Assembly: GCA_017529925.1 (NCBI GenBank) | Contig: JAFXMZ010000039.1 | Span: 1-64,000, forward strand | Origin: Clostridiales bacterium | GTDB lineage: Bacteria > Bacillota > Clostridia > Saccharofermentanales > Saccharofermentanaceae | DNA length: 64,000 bases | Direction: 5' to 3' | Part shown: positions 44,198 to 53,683 of the stretch, one piece after another | Layout of the letters: the number at the start of each line of letters is the position of its first letter | Position numbering within the stretch: position 1 is the first letter of the stretch | Notes under the pieces: generated by a model | Told to the model about the DNA's origin: nothing | The model's database searches: none | What the model saw: the letters and a program-made list of their open reading frames with translations, nothing else | Made by a program: the position numbers and the translations under genes

Positions 44198-46609
44198 TCA
44201 GCCTCTTTCGTCTACCACCTTTTGTGCTCTGTCGTTGATGATATCGATGACATCATCTATATCTTTCTGTCCCTCAAGATATGCGGGTATCTCTTCCCTT
44301 ACGATATTGATAATAGCCGAGTCGGAACAGTCTATATTCTTTGCTCCCGTGATCAGTCCCGCGAATTCATCGGCAGTCTTCTCATCGATAGTCTTCGAAG
44401 GAAGGTTCATAGCCGCTATCTGTGAAGCGGGAAGATTCTCGAGGTTATATGATATCCTGTCGTTTTCCTCCTTGAGGATCTCCTCGGATGTCTTCTTCAA
44501 TGCATTCGTATTGACGGGGATCATCTCGGCTCTTCCTGCCGTCATCTGTATATCCTCAGAGATCAGGATCTTGACGAATGCGATACATCCGTCCCTGCTC
44601 GGTGTCTCGGCGGATACGCCTACCGATGTCCTTGCGGCAAGGATAGGTCCCCTTCCGTCGACAGAAGGAATACCGAGGAGTGCGATCTCGGCTCCGCCCC
44701 TCATCTTCGAAAGCTGAAGATAGTTCGAGAATGAATACAGTGTCGAAAGCTCCACGGGACAGCTGTCGGCATTATAATCTCCCGTGTACTCCCCGTTCTC
44801 AGACATCTCTGTGAAGACAGCTCCGTCCTTGACATTCTCCTTTACGAACTTGCATGTCTTTCTGAAGGAATCATTATCAAAGTTGACACTGTCGCCGTCG
44901 ACGAAGTCCTTATACATCGCCGACAGGAAAGTTACGAGGACATCCTTCTGCGAATACGTATCGAAAGGTGTCGTTCCGTTGCATTTCTCGTCAATGAACT
45001 TCTTATATTCATCATATGTGAATCCCGTCTTGCCGGAAGGTGCTATCGACTTCTCCATCGCCATACCCTCGACTATCAGGGTTATGGGGAGCTGGAAGAG
45101 CTTTCCGTCCGTTTTCGATGCGTCGATGATATTGGATGACAGTCCCGACAGATCAAGATCCGACGTAAGATCCGTCATATACTGATCGTTGTTGAGCTGG
45201 GGGAATGCAGTTCCGCCGATGATGATATCGGGGCCTTCTCCTGCCATCAGATCCATGGCGAGCTTGTTCTCCATCTTGCCGAGAGCTCCGTAAAGGCCGC
45301 TCTGGAGTTCATCCTGGTCATCCATCGTGAGGGATGCAAGATCGATATTGTTCATCAGGGTGTAGGAATTGTCATACTGGATGACATAGTCCTTATTCTC
45401 CGCATTGAACTTGCATACTGCTTCTGATACGGCATAATCGCTGCCGTTTACAACAGCGAGCCTGATTATGGTCTTTCCGACATTGGGATTCTTGTCGGCT
45501 TTCGTGAGCTTTATTATCACCGCATCTCCCGATACGAGCCTGTTCGAGGAATTGCCTGCAAGGATAACGCTCTTATCATCTACGGAGACGACCTGGAGAT
45601 TCTCGATATCGGACCTGTTGACGTTGGTATCGTTAAAATTAACGATCTCCTTCATCTCGCCCTTCTTAAAGTCAGCCATCTTGATGCAGTCGGAATCCTT
45701 TGTTATATATCCCGAACCCGGAACCTCGGTCAGTGAATAAAGATCCATTAAATTGAGCCATGACATATCCTTGTCGTACTTGGCTACGGTCAGTGCCTTG
45801 AGATCGATGACCTTGTAAGTGATCTTGAACGAATTGGAGGATGCAACAGGGAATATCGCCTTGTCATCTCCGATGTCGAGGAGCATAGGCATATCGTAGA
45901 TCTCCTCATTCGGAAGGAGCTTCGTGAGATCGATAGTCCCTTCAGTTCCGTCCGGGGAAGTGACCGTAAGGACATATGAGGCAACTGAGCCGTCATCTTC
46001 TCCTGATTTCCAGTATTTCTTTATGGTATATCCTGCAACTTCAGTCGAACCTTCATAGGAAAGACCTTCTGTTGCCTTATCTTCGCCGGCACGCTCAGTG
46101 AGGCTGACGATCTTTCCGCTCTCAAGATCGAGAGAGGCATCATACATCGTGACTTCTTCTGTCTTCTCATCAAAGCTTCCGAGCGTCGCAGACACTTTCC
46201 CGTCGCGGCATACGATGTCATCGAGTGACGTGTTGTCAGCGGAAAAGCCCTCAGACTTCAGGAGGTCATTGATATTGACACTGTTTATGAGCTTTCCTTC
46301 GCCGTCATAGCAGCACAGGAGCTCTTCACTGTTGCTCACGCCTTCGGTTGCATAATTCCTGTACCCGTAATGAGCCATGACATATCCGCCGTTATATTCA
46401 CCGATGTACTGTGAATATACATAATCGTATGTCGAGACATCCAGTCCGGATTCAAGGACGATCTTCTCCGACTCATACCAGGGCGCGTTTTCCGCCACCT
46501 GTGTAGCAGTACCGAGAGGGCCGTCCTTCTTGGAGCAGGCCGCGAGCGGCATCAGCATCGATGCCGCCGCGATACCTGCGATCAATTTAGTCTTCAGTGA
46601 TCTTTTCAT
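44198..46609 (-). CDS. Large solute-binding lipoprotein with N-terminal propeller-like domain (copy 1)
   Basis: An 803-residue lipoprotein (lipobox M-P-L-A-A-C, Cys about 25). The first ~390 residues are beta-rich and look like a propeller (repeated short strands, Y-S-Q-Y-I-G-E-Y-N-G-G-Y). The second half is a family-1 type solute-binding domain (M-A-G-E-G-P-D-I-I-I-G-G, A-F-V-K-I-L-I-S). It is clearly a paralogue of the next gene upstream: both share G-E-G-P-D-I-I-I-G-G, F-D-E-Y-K-K-F and a C-terminus ending in D-E-R-G or N-E-R-G. Ligand unknown. Confidence 0.88.
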   Translation of the reverse strand: MKRSLKTKLIAGIAAASMLMPLAACSKKDGPLGTATQVAENAPWYESEKIVLESGLDVSTYDYVYSQYIGEYNGGYVMAHYGYRNYATEGVSNSEELLCCYDGEGKLINSVNINDLLKSEGFSADNTSLDDIVCRDGKVSATLGSFDEKTEEVTMYDASLDLESGKIVSLTERAGEDKATEGLSYEGSTEVAGYTIKKYWKSGEDDGSVASYVLTVTSPDGTEGTIDLTKLLPNEEIYDMPMLLDIGDDKAIFPVASSNSFKITYKVIDLKALTVAKYDKDMSWLNLMDLYSLTEVPGSGYITKDSDCIKMADFKKGEMKEIVNFNDTNVNRSDIENLQVVSVDDKSVILAGNSSNRLVSGDAVIIKLTKADKNPNVGKTIIRLAVVNGSDYAVSEAVCKFNAENKDYVIQYDNSYTLMNNIDLASLTMDDQDELQSGLYGALGKMENKLAMDLMAGEGPDIIIGGTAFPQLNNDQYMTDLTSDLDLSGLSSNIIDASKTDGKLFQLPITLIVEGMAMEKSIAPSGKTGFTYDEYKKFIDEKCNGTTPFDTYSQKDVLVTFLSAMYKDFVDGDSVNFDNDSFRKTCKFVKENVKDGAVFTEMSENGEYTGDYNADSCPVELSTLYSFSNYLQLSKMRGGAEIALLGIPSVDGRGPILAARTSVGVSAETPSRDGCIAFVKILISEDIQMTAGRAEMIPVNTNALKKTSEEILKEENDRISYNLENLPASQIAAMNLPSKTIDEKTADEFAGLITGAKNIDCSDSAIINIVREEIPAYLEGQKDIDDVIDIINDRAQKVVDERG

Positions 46610-46737
46610 CTTCGTTTTTCTCCATTATCCCTTATTCTCTTCAAGAAGATGTTATGGTTTTACAGCAATTGATCATCATTATCAATTAGATGCACCGTAT
46701 TTTTACCATTTCTTAATCACTTTAACGTGATGCATCA

Positions 46738-49176
46738 TCAGCCTCGCTCGTTGATGATCTTCTGAGCTCTGTCCTCGGCGATCGAGATGACATCGTCTAT
46801 GGACTTCTGTCCCTCGAAATATGCGGGGATCTCCTCGACCACGATCGTGGCGATCTGTGTATCGAAGGAATTAGCCCTCTTGCATCCGCTGATCATCTTC
46901 TTATAGTTGTCGATCAGCTTCTCATCCACCTTGAAGGAAAGGCCCATATCCATCATCGATGCTGACACATTATCGCCGTTGCCGTTCTCTTCGTTATAGG
47001 ACTTTACGACATCCTTCGCATTCTTTTCGAAAGCACTCACGAGTATAGGTGTCGAGTAGCTCTCTGCAAAAGCTATCTGGTTTTCCTCGGAGATGAGTGT
47101 CTTTACAAAAGCCCAGCATCCGTCGGGATTGGGAGCCTCCGCCGAGATGGCGATCGAACAGTTGACGAGGATCTGAGGTCCTCTTCCGTCATATGAAGGA
47201 ATACCGAGGATGACCTTGTTGTTAGGATCATAGTTCTCCGTATACCATGAACCGTCAGTTAAGAACGAGCTGAATCCGCTGATGGTCGTATAATCGGCAG
47301 GAATAACGTAATTTTCGTCTTCCATCATGGCCTCTGAAGAGGAGTCAAAATTGGCAGGATCGTTTACATTATCCTTCGTATACTTTGCAAGCTCCTTGAA
47401 TGCCTTGTTGTCAAGATCGATATTGCCGTCATCATCAAAGAAAAGATCCGACATTGCACTCATACATGTGATGAAGAATGATATCTTTCCGCTGTACTGG
47501 GTCATCGGATCTTGACCGTTACATGTATCCTTGACAAACTTCTTATATTCATCAAATGTAAATCCCTTCTTTCCGGAATCCACATACTGCTTCTGGGTAA
47601 CGATACCGCTCAGCGAAAAGCTTACGGGGAGCTGGTAGATCGCATCGCCATCCTTGGCTGCATCTATAACGTTAGTGAAGTACTTATCGCCCATATCGCC
47701 GGTATATTCCGTGAGGTCAAGGAGATACTGCTCATTGTTGAGCTGGGGACATGAGAATCCTCCGATGATGATATCGGGACCTTCACCGTTCATCAGATCG
47801 ATCGCGAGCTGATCCGTAACCTTGCTCTGCGCCTTGAGGGATGCCTTCATCCAGTCATCACTCGTCTCGAGTTCCTCTTCCTGATTTGCCCAGACATCAT
47901 CTGTGGAGTATCTGTCATCGATCTTCAGGAAGAAATCCTTATTAGTCTCGTTAAAATCGCATAATGCCTGATAGACAACCTCTGATCCGGAATAGTCGAG
48001 GAAGCATACCTTAAGGATCGTCTTGCCGGCGTTGGGGTTCTTGTCGGCTTTCGTGAGGACATAGAGCTTATAATCCGTCTTGTTCATGAGTCCGTATCTG
48101 CTGTATGAGACTCCTCCGAAGATGATCTCCTTGTCGGAAACACTGATAGGATCGAGGTTATAAACGAGATCTCTGTTTAAGTTACACCAGTCGTAATCGA
48201 GAATATCCGTTACCTTCTTCTTGGAAAAGTCGATCTTATGAAGTCCTTCTTCATCAGTGAAGTACGGGCCCTTGCCGTCTATCATCTTGAGGTTGTACAT
48301 ATTGACTTCGGAAATCCACTTCGTCTCCTTATCAGAGAGCTTCTCGACAGATCCGTTCGATGTATCGATCGTCAGGTAGAGATTATCGTTCATGCCTCCG
48401 CAAATGGCCATGATCTTTCCGCCGCCGATATCCCAGAAGCTGCTGATATCGTAGATGACCTCACCGGGGAGTTCATCCTTGAGCTCGATCTTCTTATCCT
48501 TGCCGTCCTTGCCCGTGATGATGAGCCTGTAGGAATAGTTCTCGTTTCCGAGTTCGATCCAGTACTTGGCGATCGTATACTCTCCGACGTCCCACGTTCC
48601 CTCGAAGTAAACACCATCCTCGGTGTTCTGTAACTCGGGCTTATCATCATAAGGTGTTACTTTTCCTCCCTTGAGTGTCGCGGGATCGATCTCCATCTGA
48701 TACGTTTCGTAAGATGGGCTCTGGGTATCAACAAGGACTACATAGAACTTCCCGTTCTTCTCAAACACTCCGTATCCCGAACGGTATTTCTTGTCCGGTA
48801 CGATGCTGTTGACGTCCACTGTCTGAAGGACCTTGCCGTCCTTATCGACTAACATGACATCATTTACCTGATACTTGAGCCAGTCTTCCTCAGTCTGGGG
48901 TTCGAAGTTTGCGGGCATCTTCTTCGAACCATAGGTCGAGAAGATATATCCCTTATCAGTCGATCCTATATACTGGAAGTCGAGGCTTTCATATTCATCC
49001 ATACTGATACTTTCAGAGATGGATATGGTCTTCAGGGTGTACCAGGGCGAATCCGCCGATACCGTCTCGTTGACTCCGAGCTTCTCGTCGCTTTTCGAAC
49101 AGGCCGATGACAGAAGCATCGTTCCCGCCATCACTGCAGTCAGCAGGAGAGCTCCGGCTTTCTTAAATGATCTCAT
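46738..49176 (-). CDS. Large solute-binding lipoprotein with N-terminal propeller-like domain (copy 2)
   Basis: An 812-residue paralogue of the neighbour at 44198, with lipobox L-L-S-S-A-C. An N-terminal beta-rich domain (about 30-400) containing F-Q-Y-I-G-S-T-D-K-G-Y-I-F precedes the solute-binding half, including C-P-Q-L-N-N-E-Q-Y and R-A-Q-K-I-I-N-E-R-G at the end. The frame is open to 49266, but ATG 49176 with GGAGG and the signal peptide fix the start. The gap to copy 1 is 128 bases with no strong terminator, so both may share a transcript. Confidence 0.88.
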   Translation of the reverse strand: MRSFKKAGALLLTAVMAGTMLLSSACSKSDEKLGVNETVSADSPWYTLKTISISESISMDEYESLDFQYIGSTDKGYIFSTYGSKKMPANFEPQTEEDWLKYQVNDVMLVDKDGKVLQTVDVNSIVPDKKYRSGYGVFEKNGKFYVVLVDTQSPSYETYQMEIDPATLKGGKVTPYDDKPELQNTEDGVYFEGTWDVGEYTIAKYWIELGNENYSYRLIITGKDGKDKKIELKDELPGEVIYDISSFWDIGGGKIMAICGGMNDNLYLTIDTSNGSVEKLSDKETKWISEVNMYNLKMIDGKGPYFTDEEGLHKIDFSKKKVTDILDYDWCNLNRDLVYNLDPISVSDKEIIFGGVSYSRYGLMNKTDYKLYVLTKADKNPNAGKTILKVCFLDYSGSEVVYQALCDFNETNKDFFLKIDDRYSTDDVWANQEEELETSDDWMKASLKAQSKVTDQLAIDLMNGEGPDIIIGGFSCPQLNNEQYLLDLTEYTGDMGDKYFTNVIDAAKDGDAIYQLPVSFSLSGIVTQKQYVDSGKKGFTFDEYKKFVKDTCNGQDPMTQYSGKISFFITCMSAMSDLFFDDDGNIDLDNKAFKELAKYTKDNVNDPANFDSSSEAMMEDENYVIPADYTTISGFSSFLTDGSWYTENYDPNNKVILGIPSYDGRGPQILVNCSIAISAEAPNPDGCWAFVKTLISEENQIAFAESYSTPILVSAFEKNAKDVVKSYNEENGNGDNVSASMMDMGLSFKVDEKLIDNYKKMISGCKRANSFDTQIATIVVEEIPAYFEGQKSIDDVISIAEDRAQKIINERG

Positions 49177-49272
49177 ACTCTTTCCTCCGTGTTGTATATG
49201 TGTTTTTCTTATCTTCCTATGTGCGTAAGGCTGTCCGCATCCCGCATAAAGACGCAGTCTGCCCACCTAATC

Positions 49273-49303
49273 ATTATAACAAATGAGGGAAACCGCGATT
49301 ATA
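49273..49303 (-). promoter_or_regulatory. Probable promoter region of the solute-binding protein cluster
   Basis: Two TATAAT hexamers lie on the minus strand (49273-49278 and 49298-49303), about 100-125 bases before the ATG at 49176. Neither has a good -35 at 17 bases, so which one is used cannot be decided. The rest of 49177-49367 shows no gene. Confidence 0.4.
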
Positions 49304-49367
49304 CAGTCTTGTGACATTATCCTTTCTTCTTCACTCTATAGACGAATGAGAAACAGGTGTTGTTGCA

Positions 49368-50429
49368 TCATTCCGTGATGATTATATTTCCTCTTTTCAT
49401 ACATGCGGTGACGACTGCCGTATTGCTCTGTCCGCTCCTCCTGAAAAGGACCCTTCCGTTATCAGAAGCGACGCATGCTGCCGCAGTGCACATATCCGAT
49501 GTCACTTTCTGGGGAGAGTATGTCGCCTGGAGAGGAAGCCTTACGGCCTTCAGGAGTCTCGAATCATATGCTGTTATGAAGCACCCGAGATCGTCGGAGA
49601 TAGCCGCGACCGCCTCATGCTCTCTCGCAACAGCCGTTACCGCAACTGTACATACAGCCTCGGGAGCTATCTGATGACTAGAAAGTGCGTTCCTCACCGC
49701 TTCTGTCGCGTAGCCGGGATCGGCCTTCGCCTGGACCTCGACTCCGATGACGACCGTCTTAGGGATCAGGACAAGACACCTGCCCCTGTCAGGGACTTCG
49801 GGAAGGACACTGCATGTTATGAATACCGAATACTGATCAGAAGCACACATCGTCGTATAGGCGCTTCCCATCTCTTTTACCTGGTTGTATCTGAAGGCAA
49901 ACGGAACATAGCTCACGGTATCGAGAACAGGCTCCGACATGTGTATGGGAAGATCAGTATAGATATTGACCGTGCCGCCTGCCATTACATATTCGTTGAT
50001 CTCCTTGAGGAGCTGTTCGTTATCGACCGTCATATTGTAGGCGGCAACTGCCTTCGTCAGATCGGGGGCATAATCGGCACGGTCGTCCTTTGATGAGAGC
50101 GGACGGCATCCGAGTGCCGAACAGATCCCTGAAAGGATCTCATATGTATTGTATCCGTAACCCTTCATGACCTCGGCATATCCGCCGTCCGGTGATACCC
50201 TGAAGACAGGACACCTTATATCGGCGGCATAGAGTCTCTCGATGAGGATCTTTACCGCGGCCTCGGGAGGAAGGAAGAGGACTATCGCCGAGTCTGCTCT
50301 TCCGGATGTGTCCGAAAGAGATGCGATCATGCTCTCACAGTCGCTGACCCACTCACCCTGCGCGACTTTCAGCAGGCTGTTGCCGGTGGTCCTGGCTCTC
50401 TGGGATCTCGAATAACAATAAAGATACAT
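49368..50429 (-). CDS. CbiG-like protein (cobalt-precorrin-5A hydrolase family), stand-alone
   Basis: A 353-residue protein with CbiG-type architecture. The N-terminal part has A-I-V-L-F-L-P-P-E-A-A-V-K and a linker. The C-terminal part has L-V-L-I-P-K-T-V-V-I-G-V-E-V, V-C-T-V-A-V-T-A-V-A-R-E-H-E-A and Y-S-P-Q-K-V-T-S-D-M-C-T-A-A-A, matching CbiG_C positions. CbiG opens the lactone ring of cobalt-precorrin-5A in anaerobic B12 synthesis. No other cobalamin gene is nearby and the N-terminal signature is divergent, so the real role is uncertain. GGAGGG precedes ATG 50429. Confidence 0.65.
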   Translation of the reverse strand: MYLYCYSRSQRARTTGNSLLKVAQGEWVSDCESMIASLSDTSGRADSAIVLFLPPEAAVKILIERLYAADIRCPVFRVSPDGGYAEVMKGYGYNTYEILSGICSALGCRPLSSKDDRADYAPDLTKAVAAYNMTVDNEQLLKEINEYVMAGGTVNIYTDLPIHMSEPVLDTVSYVPFAFRYNQVKEMGSAYTTMCASDQYSVFITCSVLPEVPDRGRCLVLIPKTVVIGVEVQAKADPGYATEAVRNALSSHQIAPEAVCTVAVTAVAREHEAVAAISDDLGCFITAYDSRLLKAVRLPLQATYSPQKVTSDMCTAAACVASDNGRVLFRRSGQSNTAVVTACMKRGNIIITE

Positions 50430-50526
50430 ATGGCGCGCCCTCCTGTCTCATATGATTTTAACATTTATTTCTATTAATTTATCAACTGTAATAAAATACA
50501 TGTATAAGAATAACGGAGGCATACTC

Positions 50527-51486
50527 ATGAAGATCACTATACTTGACGGTTCGGCAGCAAATCCGGGGGACCTTTCCTTCGCCCCTTTCGAGGAGTTCGG
50601 GGAAGTCATGGCATATGATGTTACGAAGCCCGGTCAGCTCATCGAAAGGATGCGCGGCAGCGAAGTCGCCATCACGAACAAGACAGTGTTCGACCGTGAG
50701 GCACTGGAGGCATTGCCTGAGCTCCGATATATCGGAGTCCTTGCCACCGGGTATAACGTGGTGGATCTTGATGAGTGCAGGAAAAGGGGGATAACTGTTA
50801 CGAACGTTCCCGAGTACGGTACATATGCGACCGCACAGATGACGATCGCTCTCCTCCTCGAACTGACAAATCACACCGCACTCCATGACAGTTCCGTCAA
50901 GGCGGGCGACTGGGTAAGATCCGAACAGTTCTGCTACTGGAAAAAGCCCCTTACGGAGCTCTACGGAAAGAAGGCCGTGATCGTCGGATACGGAAAGATA
51001 GGAAAGAGAGTCTGCGCGATCCTCGAGGCTCTCGGTGCCGAAGTCATCGCAGTTCCCCATACTCTCAGGGAGGGCGTCACCCATGACGGCAATGTCAGGT
51101 TCATGAGTTTTGAGGAAGCAGTTCCCATGGCAGATATAATATCCTTCCACTGTCCTCTCACCGACGAGACACGCGGCATGATAAGCAGGAAGAACTTCTC
51201 TTCATGCAAAAAGGGAGTTATCGTGATAAATGCCGCCCGCGGTCCGATCGCAGTCGAATCTGATGTGCGCGAAATGCTCGAGGAAGGGATCTTCGGAGGA
51301 TATGCGGCAGACGTCGTTTCACAGGAGCCGATGCTCCCGGATAATCCTCTGCTCGGTGCGCCCAACTGTGTTCTGACTCCTCATATAGCATGGGCTGCAA
51401 AAGAGACCCGAATGAGGCTCATAGAGGTAGCCGCCGATAATCTGCGCGCTTATCTGGGCGGAGCTCCTGTTAATACCGTTACCTGA
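50527..51486 (+). CDS. D-2-hydroxyacid dehydrogenase (NAD-dependent)
   Basis: Reduces 2-keto acids or oxidises D-2-hydroxy acids. The NAD-binding glycine motif V-G-Y-G-K-I-G-K-R-V is near residue 155, with catalytic Arg in N-A-A-R-G, Glu before the Q-E-P-M-L segment and His in T-P-H-I-A-W. ATG 50527 with GGAGG gives 319 residues; an upstream in-frame start at 50452 has no ribosome site. It most resembles glycerate/hydroxypyruvate reductases, but the substrate is not certain. Confidence 0.88.
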   Translation: MKITILDGSAANPGDLSFAPFEEFGEVMAYDVTKPGQLIERMRGSEVAITNKTVFDREALEALPELRYIGVLATGYNVVDLDECRKRGITVTNVPEYGTYATAQMTIALLLELTNHTALHDSSVKAGDWVRSEQFCYWKKPLTELYGKKAVIVGYGKIGKRVCAILEALGAEVIAVPHTLREGVTHDGNVRFMSFEEAVPMADIISFHCPLTDETRGMISRKNFSSCKKGVIVINAARGPIAVESDVREMLEEGIFGGYAADVVSQEPMLPDNPLLGAPNCVLTPHIAWAAKETRMRLIEVAADNLRAYLGGAPVNTVT

Positions 51487-52611
51487 TCAGATCAGGAAGA
51501 GTTCCTTTATCTTATCCTTGTTTACGTTCGACCCGATGACGCAGAGCTTGCCGGTTACATCGGCAGGTCCTGTCCTGATATCGGATTCACCGGGAACATA
51601 ATCGAAGTGGATCCACTCTCCGCCCTGACCTGCAACGATACCCTTTGCCCTGAGGATCATTCCACAGACAGAAGCATCGTCAAGAGCAGTAAGGGCTGAC
51701 TCGATCTCTTCCTTCGTATATGAACGTGAAGTTTCCATTCCTATCGAATCGAATACTTCATCCGCATGATGGTGATGATGCTCATGGTCATGGTCGTGAC
51801 ATCCGCATGTGCACTCTTCACCGTGGTCATGGTGATGCTCGTGCTCATGATCGTGGTCATGGTCATGGTGGTGATCATGCTCCTCGTGCTCTTCATGATC
51901 ATGGTCGTGATGATGTTCATGATCATGATCCTCATGGTCGTGGTCATGGTCATGGTGATGATGCGCATGCTCCCTCTCATGCTCCTCGGCCTCGAGAAGT
52001 GCGGCAGCCATATCCTCGGCTGTGACAGGCGACTCTATCGCCTTGAGTATCTGGACTCCGGAGAGAAGTTCCCAAGGTGTTGTTATGATCTGTGATGCGG
52101 AATTGATCTCCCTTATGAGAGCAACTGCCGTATCGAGCTTCTCCTGGCGGATATCACCCGTCCTCGAAAGGATTATCGTGCCTGCATACTTTATCTGATT
52201 CTCATAGAACTCCTTGAAGTTCTTCAGGTAGATCTTGCACTTGGAAGCATCGATAACGGTGACCGTTCCGGCGATCTCCGTACCCTCGACCTTCTCAACG
52301 GCAGCCATTACATCGGAGAGCTTTCCAACTCCGGAGGGCTCTATGAGGATCCTGTCGGGAGCGTACTTGTCGATGACTTCCTTGAGAGCCGTGCCGAAAT
52401 CGCCAACGAGCGAACAGCAGATGCATCCGGAATTCATCTCAGTGATCTCGATTCCCGACTCCTTGAGGAAGCCGCCGTCGATACCGATCTGACCGAACTC
52501 ATTTTCGATGAGGACGAGCTTCTGTCCGTTATATCCGTCTGCAATGAGCTTCTTGATGAGTGTCGTCTTTCCCGCACCCAGAAAACCTGAAAAAATGTCA
52601 ACTTTTGTCAT
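51487..52611 (-). CDS. His-rich CobW/COG0523 GTPase, putative metal chaperone
   Basis: A 374-residue G3E-type GTPase. It has P-loop G-F-L-G-A-G-K-T-T (9-17), the metal-binding C-I-C-C motif (Cys63, 65, 66), a guanine-specificity region, and a C-terminal CobW domain. Between them (about 211-282) lies an exceptional run of His, Asp and Glu, interrupted by C-T-C-G-C. Such proteins deliver or store zinc, cobalt or nickel. The repeat makes long open frames in the antisense direction, which are artefacts. It lies 26 bases after the second GTPase gene; I suspect zinc but cannot show it. Confidence 0.9.
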   Translation of the reverse strand: MTKVDIFSGFLGAGKTTLIKKLIADGYNGQKLVLIENEFGQIGIDGGFLKESGIEITEMNSGCICCSLVGDFGTALKEVIDKYAPDRILIEPSGVGKLSDVMAAVEKVEGTEIAGTVTVIDASKCKIYLKNFKEFYENQIKYAGTIILSRTGDIRQEKLDTAVALIREINSASQIITTPWELLSGVQILKAIESPVTAEDMAAALLEAEEHEREHAHHHHDHDHDHEDHDHEHHHDHDHEEHEEHDHHHDHDHDHEHEHHHDHGEECTCGCHDHDHEHHHHHADEVFDSIGMETSRSYTKEEIESALTALDDASVCGMILRAKGIVAGQGGEWIHFDYVPGESDIRTGPADVTGKLCVIGSNVNKDKIKELFLI

Positions 52612-52637
52612 CTTATATTCACCGTCCTTGGTCTTTA

Positions 52638-53585
52638 TTAACTGAAGTATATTATCTCGTTCTCGGGAGCACTCGTAATGGCATAATCGTCGACCGTGAT
52701 GCACGGAACGGCGATCTTTTGTCCGTTATTATCCTCCTCGAAATATCTTATCCTTCCCGTAACCTTGAGCCACTGGCCTGCGGGGAATCCCGAACCGTGT
52801 TCGTGGAAGCAGAGTATGTTGATCTGTCCTATGTCATTGGCGCAGCAGGTGTATGCCCTCCTTTGAAGAGCGAATGCACGTCCGCGGAACTCACGGAATA
52901 TCACTGCCATTCCCGTCAGGGTCACACGCTTGCCGTTATATCTCTCGACGTTATCAAGTGCATCGGTATAGAAAAGTCCGAAGTCATCGGGGTCGACAAC
53001 GCAGGGATCCTTCGAAAGATCATAAGGGAGATGTTCCCCGATATCGATCATCTCGTTGTCTTCTCCGATAAAAGTGATATTCATGGCAGGGTTCAGGGAC
53101 TTGACCGACCCTCTCAGCTTCGGGATGTTGTTCACCTCGGGGTCTACCCTATTAAAGATCACGTTATCGCAGTACCTGTAGTAGTCAGCGAATATCGTCT
53201 GCATATTCCTGTAGTATTCGGAATATGTAGAAGCGTCAACGATGACGATAGCAGCCGCGAGCATCCATCTTCTCGGAACATCGACCTTCTCGAAAAACTC
53301 TGCAGGCGACACCGACCCGTTCCACTCCATGAAGATGACGTCAGGCTTATACCTTCTCTCGAGATCGAACATGAATTCCTTGTTGATATCATCCGTCTCG
53401 GCGAAGACAACATCGGGCATCTTTCCCGTGAAGCTCTTCTCCTCATACTCCTCCTCACCCTCTTCCGTTGAGAGTATGAGGATCTTCTTATCGGCAAAGG
53501 CCTCCTCGGACGCCCATGAACATATCGTGGTCGTCTTTCCTCCGTCAAGGAATCCCGTAAAAAAATAGACTAAACAATCCGCCAT
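52638..53585 (-). CDS. CobW-like GTPase fused to an OB-like C-terminal domain
   Basis: A 315-residue protein. The N-terminal ~200 residues form a COG0523-like GTPase with P-loop G-F-L-D-G-G-K-T (11-18) and D-A-S-T downstream, but the C-x-C-C metal motif is absent. The C-terminal ~115 residues (Y-N-G-K-R-V-T-L-T-G, Y-T-C-C-A-N-D, G-Q-W-L-K-V-T-G) resemble the OB-like domain of YcgQ/DUF1980 proteins, which co-occur with COG0523 GTPases in zinc regulons. The frame runs to 53639, but ATG 53585 with AGAGGTG is preferred. A paired metal role with the next gene is inferred. Confidence 0.75.
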   Translation of the reverse strand: MADCLVYFFTGFLDGGKTTTICSWASEEAFADKKILILSTEEGEEEYEEKSFTGKMPDVVFAETDDINKEFMFDLERRYKPDVIFMEWNGSVSPAEFFEKVDVPRRWMLAAAIVIVDASTYSEYYRNMQTIFADYYRYCDNVIFNRVDPEVNNIPKLRGSVKSLNPAMNITFIGEDNEMIDIGEHLPYDLSKDPCVVDPDDFGLFYTDALDNVERYNGKRVTLTGMAVIFREFRGRAFALQRRAYTCCANDIGQINILCFHEHGSGFPAGQWLKVTGRIRYFEEDNNGQKIAVPCITVDDYAITSAPENEIIYFS

Positions 53586-53683
53586 ATTTACACCTCTTTG
53601 TCCAACAAGTATTTTCTTATCCTTCTTTTTCTTTTTCAAGGGGCAAAATGTATGAAAATCGGGCGTTATGATAAAATACGTCT

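Noticed and set aside
51741..52095. His/Met/Val-rich open frames on both strands of the 51.7-52.1 kb repeat
   Set aside because: The CAC/GAT codon repeat of the His-rich linker opens all other frames; only the CobW frame continues into real domains.
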